Source: Dokdonella sp. (GTDB lineage: Bacteria > Pseudomonadota > Gammaproteobacteria > Xanthomonadales > Rhodanobacteraceae). Taken from it: a stretch of DNA of 6,161 nt. Below the pieces are notes generated by a model. The model made no database searches. It worked only from the letters and a program-made list of their open reading frames with translations, and was not told the origin of the DNA. Position 1 is the first letter of the stretch. Every line of letters starts with the position of its first letter. Location of the stretch: contig JASLGB010000140.1 in NCBI GenBank assembly GCA_030150315.1, positions 1-6,161 of the forward strand. Reading direction: 5' to 3'. The translations under genes were made by a program, and so were the position numbers. Of this stretch, positions 1-5,208 are shown piece by piece.

Positions 1-1851
1 GACCAGTGCATGGCCGGATCCGCCGTATCCGTTCAGGGTGAAATTGCGCGCGGCCCATTCCAGATAGGTCGCCGACAGGTCCACGCTGGTCGTCGTGCTC
101 GCCCCGCCCGCGGCCGCATGCACGCTGGCGGTTGCGGTGTAGCAGAACAGATTGAGGAAACGCTGCCCCTTGGCCAGCTTGCGCACCAGCGCGCGTGCTG
201 GCCGATGGTCGAGAAACAGCCCGCTGTCGAGATAGTCGAACAGGTTCACGCGGAACTTCAGGCCACCCTCCTCCACCACGAGGAATTCGTCGCGCTGGTC
301 GAATCGGCCGTACTTCGAGCCACCCTTGCCCCGATAGCGCGTCTTGGTTGCGATGCGATTGCGCGGAACGTCCAGCGCGGTCGCCGCGCCGCGCACGAGA
401 TCGCGCAACCGGTCGCGCGCCACATGCTCGGGAATGTCGCGTGGCGGCGCGTATTCCTGCACGTGCAGCCAGACTTGCGGAAAAGCCTCGATAGACTCGA
501 CCTCATCCTTTGAAATGGCCGTATAGATGTCCACGGCGGCGGCGTACTCGGGAATGTCCGCGTCGTAGACGCGCCAGCAGGAAATGCCTTCCCTCTCCAG
601 GCGCTTGCGCAAGTGACGATGGTTCTTGGTGATGCGGTTGGCGACGGCCTGTGCGCCTTCCGACAGCGGCTTCTCGACGCGCTCGCGCACCTCGCGCTCG
701 GCCAGGTCGAACAACAGGAAGCTGCATTCGAGCGCGCCGTTGTAAAGCGTGTAGCGCTTGTCGGCATGCAGCCCGAACGCTCGGCCAAGTTCCGCGTCCG
801 CCACGATGACGCCGGCCCTCCAGCCGACGAACTGCGTGCGCAGGCGTTCGCCGAGCGCCCGATACAGCTGCGCGACCTGGTCGCGCTGCCCCAGACGCTC
901 GCCGTAGGGCGGATTGCAGATGACCAGCCCCGCAGCGGCAACGCCTTCCGGCGCCTGCACATGCTCGGCCGGCTGGCGCGACAGATGCAGGAAACCCGCG
1001 ACCCCGGCCGCCTGCGCATTGCGCCTGGCCTCATTGAGTACGGCCGGGTCGATGTCACCGCCGAAGAACACGGGCTGCAATGCGCGCAAGCCTTCGCTCG
1101 CGCGCTGCTCCGCCTCGGCGAGCAAACCGTCCCACATCGCCGCGTCGTGGCCTTTCCAGCCGAGAAAGCCGAAGTAGGTACGGCGCAGTCCCGGCGCCAC
1201 GTCGGCAGCCATCAGCGCCGCTTCGATCAACAGCGTGCCAGAGCCGCACATCGGATCGACCAGCACGCCGCCCGCAGCGGCGACAGCCAGCCAGCCGGCA
1301 CGCACCAGCATGGCGCAGGCGAGGTTTTCCTTCAGCGGCGCATCGCCCTGCCCCTGGCGCCAGCCCCGGCGATGCAGGGGCGCGCCGGACAAATCCAGCG
1401 ACACCGTCGCGCGGCCGCGATTGAGGCGGACATTCAACCGGATGGAGGGCTTGTCGACATCGATGCCGGGACGCTCGCCGGTATTAGCGCGGAACTGGTC
1501 GACGATGGCGTCCTTCGTCCGCAGCGCGATGAACTGCGTGTTGTTCAATGCGGCGCTCTGCCCGACCGCGTCGATGGCCAGGGTGCCATCGGCCGCAAGA
1601 TGCGCAGACCAGTCCACGGCCTGCACGCCGGCGTGCAGCGCATCGGCATCGGGCGCGTCGAACTCGGCCAGCGGCATCAGCACGCGACTGGCCAGCCGCG
1701 ACCACAGGCACGCCCGGTAGGCGTGCGCCAGCGTGCCTTCGAAGTACACGCCGGCAAGCGATTCGCGCGGATTTTCAGCGCCCAGCTGGCGCAATTCGTC
1801 GCGCAGCAGGTATTCCAGTCCCTTCGGGCACGTGGCGAAGAACTTGCGCAT
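1..1851 (-). CDS. rlmKL: Bifunctional 23S rRNA (guanine) methyltransferase RlmKL, 3' end missing
   Basis: In E. coli this enzyme makes m2G2445 (RlmL half) and m7G2069 (RlmK half) in 23S rRNA with S-adenosylmethionine, during large-subunit assembly in the cytoplasm. The frame is open for 617 codons from ATG at 1851 to the left edge, with no internal stop; I read every codon from 1560 down to 1. E. coli RlmKL is about 702 residues, so roughly the last 100 are missing, including the RlmK catalytic proline motif. Visible from the N-terminus: a start resembling the family (MRKFFATCPKGLEYLL), a THUMP region at about 45-155, the SAM-binding VDPMCGSGT at 198-206, GGDID at 264-268, and the catalytic NPPYGERLG at 313-321. 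The RlmK half follows, with VYDADIPEY at 428-436, DYLDSGLFLDHR near 540, the SAM loop FLNLFCYTATASVH at 565-578, and VDLS at 590-593. The start overlaps the hydrolase stop by one base (TGATG). A GGTGG seven bases before the ATG may be a weak ribosome site. Identification is secure; boundaries within domains are approximate. Confidence 0.96.
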   Translation of the reverse strand, partial: MRKFFATCPKGLEYLLRDELRQLGAENPRESLAGVYFEGTLAHAYRACLWSRLASRVLMPLAEFDAPDADALHAGVQAVDWSAHLAADGTLAIDAVGQSAALNNTQFIALRTKDAIVDQFRANTGERPGIDVDKPSIRLNVRLNRGRATVSLDLSGAPLHRRGWRQGQGDAPLKENLACAMLVRAGWLAVAAAGGVLVDPMCGSGTLLIEAALMAADVAPGLRRTYFGFLGWKGHDAAMWDGLLAEAEQRASEGLRALQPVFFGGDIDPAVLNEARRNAQAAGVAGFLHLSRQPAEHVQAPEGVAAAGLVICNPPYGERLGQRDQVAQLYRALGERLRTQFVGWRAGVIVADAELGRAFGLHADKRYTLYNGALECSFLLFDLAEREVRERVEKPLSEGAQAVANRITKNHRHLRKRLEREGISCWRVYDADIPEYAAAVDIYTAISKDEVESIEAFPQVWLHVQEYAPPRDIPEHVARDRLRDLVRGAATALDVPRNRIATKTRYRGKGGSKYGRFDQRDEFLVVEEGGLKFRVNLFDYLDSGLFLDHRPARALVRKLAKGQRFLNLFCYTATASVHAAAGGASTTTSVDLSATYLEWAARNFTLNGYGGSGHALV

Positions 1852-2360
1852 CACAGCGCCACCAGAAACTGACGGAAAAGTTCCGCGCACTGCCGGACAT
1901 GCGCACCAAGGCGATGGTCGTCGTCGAGCAGATGCAGAGTCGCCTGCCGGTCGCGGGCGAAATCGATGACCGCATCGACCGGACAGATTTCGTCGCGCCA
2001 ACCATGCACCATGGCCGTTGGAAGCGCCGCTGCTGCGAACGGACGCGAATAACCGGGAATGCCAACCGGCAACGCCATCAGGAACAGGCCGACGCTGCTT
2101 CGCTGCAGCGAAGCCAGACCGGAGGTGAACGCGCCCATGCTGGAGCCGGCGAAAACGACCTCGCCATCTTCCGGCGCATGCTCCAGCGCACGCGCCACGC
2201 GCGCGTCGATCTCGCGCGGATCGCGCAGCGCATCGAGGTCGCGGTAGTCCGGGCGGATTTCGGCCCAGCCCAGCTCGACCGCTACTTCGGCCAGCGCGCT
2301 GACCTTGGTCGCGTGAGGGCCGCTTTCGAGTCCATGCGAGAGGATGACCGTGCGTTTCAT
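1851..2360 (-). CDS. Small alpha/beta-fold hydrolase, 169 aa
   Basis: A short single-domain alpha/beta hydrolase, probably cytosolic (no signal peptide or membrane segment). The family includes YqiA-like and TEX30/KANL3-like esterases; the substrate cannot be read from the sequence. The N-terminal strand VILSHGLESG carries an HG oxyanion motif at residues 9-10. The nucleophile elbow is GSSMG at 72-76 with Ser74. Likely acid Asp123 follows VHGW (118-121), and likely catalytic His149 sits in DDDHRLG. All three triad positions are in the canonical order, so an active enzyme is expected. The frame stays open far upstream of 2360 on the minus strand, but only ATG at 2358-2360 places the beta-strand/HG motif correctly and avoids the amidase gene on the other strand. 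No good Shine-Dalgarno precedes it. Its TGA overlaps the rlmKL ATG, implying co-transcription and possible translational coupling. A role in RNA modification does not follow from that. Confidence 0.86.
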   Translation of the reverse strand: MKRTVILSHGLESGPHATKVSALAEVAVELGWAEIRPDYRDLDALRDPREIDARVARALEHAPEDGEVVFAGSSMGAFTSGLASLQRSSVGLFLMALPVGIPGYSRPFAAAALPTAMVHGWRDEICPVDAVIDFARDRQATLHLLDDDHRLGAHVRQCAELFRQFLVAL

Positions 2361-2507
2361 GAAGGGAAACCGGAATCGACGAAGGGAATCGGTGAGAGCA
2401 TAGCGGCTGGGCGCAGCGCCGACGACACGGTTACGCCGGTGGCCGCAAAGCCTGTAGCCTGTCGATCCGGCATTCCGCCGGACTCTCTCCCACTGGCCGA
2501 CACATCC
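2361..2507. promoter_or_regulatory. Divergent intergenic region, hydrolase-rlmKL versus amidase
   Basis: This 147-base gap between two head-to-head genes should contain both promoters. For the minus-strand unit the best -10 candidate is TATGCT, read on the minus strand from 2402 to 2397. That would put transcription start about 30 bases before the hydrolase ATG. The hexamer 17 bases further upstream (TCGTCG) is a poor -35. On the plus strand I see no convincing -10; TAGCCT at 2455-2460 is the nearest and it is weak. Neither gene has a clear ribosome binding site in this gap. The assignment rests mainly on the divergent arrangement. Confidence 0.4.
2466..2482 (+). promoter_or_regulatory. Short hairpin upstream of the amidase start
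   Basis: Perfect 6-bp inverted repeat TCCGGC-ATTCC-GCCGGA, ending 25 bases before the amidase ATG. It could be an operator half-site pair or a leader hairpin. Repeats this short are common by chance in GC-rich DNA, so the function is uncertain. Confidence 0.25.
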
Positions 2508-3077
2508 ATGCCCGCACTTGCCGTCGTCGACTGGCCCCTGCCCTACGAAAGCCGTCTGGCGACGCGCGCGCCATCCGCGATCGACCTGGTCGTCATCCAC
2601 TGCACCGAGCTGCCCGACATGGCGATGGCGCGCGAATTCGGCGAGCGCATCCACTACGCTCGCTCGCAGACCGGCAACAGCGGCCACTACTACATCGACA
2701 CCGATGGGACGGTGACCCGCTTCGTCGCCGACACGCGCGTGGCCAACCACACCTACGGCTACAACCCGCGCTCGATCGGCATCGAAATCGTCAACATCGG
2801 CCGCTATCCGCACTGGGGCGACAGCCGGTATCAGGCGTTCACCACGCCGTATACGGCGGCGCAGATCGCATCGCTGCGTGCGCTGCTGTCGCAATTGCGC
2901 GCAGACCACTCGCACCTGCGCTGGATCGCCGGCCACGAGGATCTGGACCGGCGCCTGGAGCCGGCGAAGGACGATCCGTCGATCCTGCTGCGCCGACGGC
3001 AAGACCCCGGCCCGCTGTTCCCGTGGGACGAGGTGGTGCCAGAGAGCGGCCTGCAGCGACTGCAACCGGACCACTGA
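2508..3077 (+). CDS. N-acetylmuramoyl-L-alanine amidase, Amidase_2 (AmpD-like), 189 aa
   Basis: A zinc amidase that cuts the bond between N-acetylmuramic acid and L-alanine in peptidoglycan or its anhydro-muropeptide turnover products. Motifs in order: LVVIHCTE with predicted zinc ligand His31; SGHYYIDTDG at 58-67; ANHTYG around His81; SIGIEIVNIG with Glu93, matching AmpD catalytic Glu116; IAGHEDL with zinc ligand His143; and QDPGPLFPW with likely third ligand Asp166. Length is close to E. coli AmpD (about 187 residues). The sequence is not orthodox AmpD: the His143-Asp166 spacing is about 13 residues longer than in AmpD, and the region after Glu93 differs. No signal peptide or lipobox is visible, so it is predicted to be cytoplasmic, as is AmpD. 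ATG 2508 is chosen because it starts the conserved part closely; no ribosome site is evident. It stands between a divergent neighbour and tesB, with 76 bases before the latter. Family is secure; the exact substrate is inference. Confidence 0.92.
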   Translation: MPALAVVDWPLPYESRLATRAPSAIDLVVIHCTELPDMAMAREFGERIHYARSQTGNSGHYYIDTDGTVTRFVADTRVANHTYGYNPRSIGIEIVNIGRYPHWGDSRYQAFTTPYTAAQIASLRALLSQLRADHSHLRWIAGHEDLDRRLEPAKDDPSILLRRRQDPGPLFPWDEVVPESGLQRLQPDH

Positions 3078-3099
3078 GGCCGCGGCAATCGGCGCGGGG

Positions 3100-3116
3100 G
3101 CCGCTGCGGAAGCGGC
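3100..3116 (+). terminator. Possible hairpin after the amidase gene
   Basis: Inverted repeat GCCGCT-GCGGA-AGCGGC, a 6-bp perfect stem with a 5-base loop, begins 22 bases after the amidase stop. A pyrimidine-rich CCCCTTTTCCC run follows about 14 bases later, which is too far for a classical intrinsic terminator. The hairpin lies just upstream of a candidate tesB -10 box and could equally be a regulatory element or chance. Confidence 0.3.
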
Positions 3117-3119
3117 AGG

Positions 3120-3125
3120 TATACT
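3120..3125 (+). promoter_or_regulatory. Candidate -10 box for tesB
   Basis: TATACT matches the sigma-70 -10 consensus at five of six positions and stands 28 bases before the tesB ATG. Transcription from here would give a leader of about 20 bases. No matching -35 is present at 16-18 bases upstream, where the sequence is G-rich. The leader CCCCTTTTCCCGTCCGACCC has no Shine-Dalgarno. Confidence 0.4.
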
Positions 3126-3153
3126 TGCGCCCCTTTTCCCGTCCGACCCCGCG

Positions 3154-4023
3154 ATGTCTTCCAGCGTCGAAGAACTGCTGTCACTGCTCAAGCTCGAGCG
3201 TCTCGAGGAAAACTATTTCCGCGGAGAAAGCCGGGACATCGGCACGCGCTACGTATTCGGCGGCCAGGTGCTCGGCCAGGCGCTGTCGGCGGCACAGCAA
3301 ACCGTCGACGCGATTCGCGGCGCGCATTCGCTGCATGCGTACTTCCTGCGCGCCGGTGACATCGAGCATCCGATCCTGTACCACGTCGAGCGCACCCGCG
3401 ACGGCGGCAGCTTTTCCTCGCGCCGGGTCACCGCCATCCAGCACGGGCAGCCGATCTTCAACATGTCCGCCTCGTTCCAGACGGAAGAAAAAGGCGTCGA
3501 ACACCAGCAGTCGATGCCCGAAGTCCCGAAAGCCGAGGATCTCGCTCCGCCGGCGCCGCTGCCGGAGGCGGAGTTCGCCAAGCTGCCGCCCAAGCTGCAG
3601 CGCTGGTTCCGCCGCTCCGGGCCGTTCGAGTTTCGCCCGGTCTAGCCGCGTCCCGGACACGGCCGGCGCAATCGCCCGCCCTATCAGCAGATCTGGTTCC
3701 GGTTGACGCAGACGATTCCCGACAGCCCGGTGCTGCATCGCGCGCTGCTGGCCTATGCATCGGATTTTCATCTGATCGGAACCACGCTGCTGCCGCACGG
3801 CATCTCGTTTCTTCAGCGCAACGTGCAGGTGGCCAGCCTCGACCATGCGATGTGGTTCCACCGCCCGTTCCGCATCGACCAGTGGCTGCTGTATTCGTGC
3901 GACAGTCCGACGGCGCAGGGTGGCCGCGGCCTCGCCCGCGGCATGTTCTACGACGAAGCCGGCCGGCTCGTCGCCTCCACTGCACAGGAAGGCCTGATCC
4001 GCGTGCACACGGATTCAACCTGA
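3154..4023 (+). pseudogene. tesB: Acyl-CoA thioesterase II (TesB) interrupted by an in-frame amber codon
   Basis: TesB hydrolyses medium- and long-chain acyl-CoA to free fatty acid and CoA; it is a cytosolic double-hotdog enzyme. The reading frame runs 289 codons (E. coli TesB 286) from ATG 3154 to TGA 4021, but codon 164 is TAG (3643-3645). Both sides are in the same frame, so this is not a frameshift. The N-terminal hotdog is well conserved: FRGESRDIGTRYVFGGQVLG at 23-42, HSLHAYFLRAGD near 65, and DGGSFSSRRVTAIQHGQPIF. After the stop come PPYQQIWF at 175-182, YASD with Asp204, VASLDHAMWFHRPF with Ser228, LLYSCDS, and ASTAQEG with Gln278. These match the E. coli catalytic Asp204, Thr228 and Gln278 by number. 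A protein ending at residue 163 lacks all of them. A restart at TTG 3703 would give about 106 residues beginning before Asp204, but lacks a good ribosome site. Annotated as a pseudogene, with sequencing error or readthrough as alternatives. Confidence 0.88.
3643..3645 (+). other. tesB: In-frame TAG at tesB codon 164
   Basis: The stop falls in RPV-TAG-PRP, at the start of the second hotdog domain. Counting along my recalled E. coli TesB sequence, the ungapped equivalent is Glu164. One base change from CAG (Gln) or GAG (Glu) would create it. The following base is C (TAGC). No other gene in the window contains an internal TAG. Confidence 0.9.
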
Positions 4024-4026
4024 GGA
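4022..4026 (+). promoter_or_regulatory. Ribosome binding site of the gene at 4034
   Basis: GAGGA overlaps the tesB stop codon and lies seven bases before the ATG at 4034. It is the clearest Shine-Dalgarno in the window and fixes that start. It also suggests that translation of the small gene is linked to ribosomes finishing tesB, which matters because a tesB nonsense codon could reduce its expression. Confidence 0.7.
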
Positions 4027-4033
4027 CCACGCG

Positions 4034-4420
4034 ATGCGTCAGATCTATACCTCTCCCCGCCAGGAAAACATCGAGCGCGTCGTCGCGCTGATGGCTGCGC
4101 AAGGCATCGAAACCTCGATCGCCAACAAGCGTGGCTACAAGGGCGGTCAGTGGAAGCGGTTCAGCTATACCGATCGCGGCGACCGTTCCGACTGGCCGCA
4201 GGTCTGCGTGGTGCGGTCGGAAGATCAGACCGAAGCGCGTCGCATCCTGCGCGAAGCGGGATTGGAGCCGGCCACGCGCTTTGCCGACGAACTGGCCGCC
4301 GCGCGCGCCTCCAGCACTTCGGACGGTCGACGCAAGAACGTCTCCATCCGCATCAAGCTGGTGATCCTGGCCATGATTGCCGGTATCGCCGGCCTGATCA
4401 CGTTGAAATACCTCGGCTGA
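4034..4420 (+). CDS. Small protein with N-terminal DUF2007-like domain and C-terminal membrane segment, 128 aa
   Basis: Function unknown. The first 80 or so residues begin MRQIYTSPRQENIERV and alternate strand and helix: a short strand, a helix rich in Val/Ala/Met (VALMAAQGI), and later VCVVRSEDQTEARRILREAG at 57-76. This resembles DUF2007-type small domains, in which a residue-poor sensor or carrier role is only suspected. Similar Xanthomonas proteins are, as I recall, labelled 'pathogenicity-like', a name without a demonstrated mechanism. A charged linker (about 82-107) precedes one hydrophobic helix, about 108-125 (KLVILAMIAGIAGLITLKYL). Positive residues RRK...R.K lie just before it, so the soluble domain should remain in the cytoplasm by the positive-inside rule. 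It starts 10 bases after tesB with a good ribosome site, implying co-transcription. Its TGA is part of a hairpin stem. Confidence 0.85.
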   Translation: MRQIYTSPRQENIERVVALMAAQGIETSIANKRGYKGGQWKRFSYTDRGDRSDWPQVCVVRSEDQTEARRILREAGLEPATRFADELAAARASSTSDGRRKNVSIRIKLVILAMIAGIAGLITLKYLG

Positions 4421-4439
4421 AGCCCGATGCCCGGCTTCA
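4418..4439 (+). terminator. Hairpin containing the stop codon of the small membrane protein
   Basis: TGAAGCC (4418-4424) pairs perfectly with GGCTTCA (4433-4439), leaving an 8-base loop CGATGCCC. The first three bases are the stop codon of the preceding gene. There is no T-run after it, so intrinsic termination is doubtful. It may act as an attenuating or RNA-stabilising hairpin before bpt. Confidence 0.4.
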
Positions 4440-4475
4440 CGGCGCATTGTCGGACCGCACGCCAGATTGGCGACC

Positions 4476-5180
4476 ATGCAGCGAAATCCTATCCGCGCGT
4501 TTCAATCCGTCGCCCACCCGTGCGGCTACTTCGGCGAGCGCATCGCCTGCAACACCGTACTGGATCCCGATGCGCCGGAGCTCCCCGCCCTGTACGGCCT
4601 CGCCCTGCAGCACGGATATCGGCGCAGCGGCGGCCATGTCTATCGCCCCAACTGCCGACATTGCAGCGCGTGCCAGGCCTGTCGCGTGTCGACGCAACGA
4701 TTCCAGCCCAGCCGCAGCCAGAAGCGCTGCATTGCGCGCAACGAGGACTTGAGAGTCCACAGCGTTCCGGCCGCATTGACCCGCGAGTACTTCGACCTGT
4801 ATTCGAGTTACCTGCAGGCACGGCACCGCGACGGCGGCATGGACCACGCGCTACCGGAGGATTTCGAGCGCTTTCTATTCACGGAGTGGAGCCCGACCCG
4901 CTTCATCGAATTCCGCGACGGCTCGGGCTTGCTCGCGCTGGCCGTCACCGACTTCTGCAGCGACGGACTTTCGGCGGTCTACACGTTTTTCGATCCGGCG
5001 CAGGCATCGCGCAGCCTCGGCAGCTTCGCCATCCTCAACCAGATCCGCATCGCGCAGGAACAGAAGCTGCCCTTCGTCTACCTCGGCTACTGGATCGAGG
5101 ACCACCCGAAGATGCACTACAAGCGGAGCTACCGGCCGCTCGAAGTGCTGCGCAACAACGCCTGGGTGGATCTGGACTGA
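4476..5180 (+). CDS. bpt: Aspartate/glutamate leucyltransferase Bpt (arginyl-tRNA--protein transferase family), 234 aa
   Basis: Bpt moves leucine from Leu-tRNA onto the N-terminal Asp or Glu of proteins, marking them for ClpS/ClpAP in the bacterial N-end rule pathway; it acts in the cytoplasm. The ATE N-terminal domain shows the conserved CGY at 16-18, then GYRRSGGHVYRPNC and a cysteine cluster (C60, C63, C66, C69), followed by RFQPSRSQKRC. The ATE C-terminal domain shows RHRDGGM at 117-122, FIEFRDGSGLLALAVTD, LSAVYTFFDP, SLGSFAILNQI, and YLGYWIEDHPKMHYKRSY at 202-219. These are the hallmark GYWI and MxYK motifs. Length is slightly shorter than the usual 235-250. ATG 4476 is preferred over the upstream in-frame TTG at 4467 because it is closer to the conserved start; no clear ribosome site is present. 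The gene lies 55 bases after the small membrane protein gene and may be read from the same message. Confidence 0.93.
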   Translation: MQRNPIRAFQSVAHPCGYFGERIACNTVLDPDAPELPALYGLALQHGYRRSGGHVYRPNCRHCSACQACRVSTQRFQPSRSQKRCIARNEDLRVHSVPAALTREYFDLYSSYLQARHRDGGMDHALPEDFERFLFTEWSPTRFIEFRDGSGLLALAVTDFCSDGLSAVYTFFDPAQASRSLGSFAILNQIRIAQEQKLPFVYLGYWIEDHPKMHYKRSYRPLEVLRNNAWVDLD

Positions 5181-5208
5181 GGCCGCCGCCGGATCACGCG
5201 CGGCTTCA
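5178..5208. terminator. Convergent hairpin between bpt and purT spanning both stop codons
   Basis: TGAGGCCGC (5178-5186) pairs with GCGGCTTCA (5200-5208) as a 9-bp stem with one G-U wobble and a 13-base loop. The left end is the bpt stop and the right end is the purT stop in reverse complement. It could serve as a bidirectional terminator for the converging genes. No T-run follows on either side, so its efficiency is uncertain. The three outermost pairs come automatically from facing TGA codons. Confidence 0.45.

Noticed and set aside
613..1872. Long open frame on the plus strand opposite rlmKL
   Set aside because: It is antisense to a well-conserved gene, is rich in Arg/Ala/Gln with no recognisable motif, and long shadow frames are expected at this GC content.
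1548..2507. Upstream extension of the amidase frame giving a 509-residue protein
   Set aside because: The extra residues overlap rlmKL and the hydrolase on the other strand, are Arg-rich and low in pattern, and are absent from the amidase family; ATG 2508 fits the family length.
2361..3191. Upstream extension of the hydrolase frame on the minus strand
   Set aside because: It lies antisense to the amidase and has no domain signal; the hydrolase fold begins at ATG 2360.
3640..3705. Frameshift as the cause of the tesB break
   Set aside because: The two halves are in the same frame, and residue numbers on both sides agree with E. coli TesB without gaps, so a substitution explains it better than compensating indels.
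3703..4023. Independent single-hotdog thioesterase gene starting at TTG 3703
   Set aside because: The start falls inside the conserved strand WFRL, there is no ribosome site, and the sequence is simply the second half of TesB.
3458..4477. 339-residue open frame on the minus strand
   Set aside because: It is antisense to tesB and the small membrane protein gene, with Arg/Gly/Thr-rich low-information sequence.
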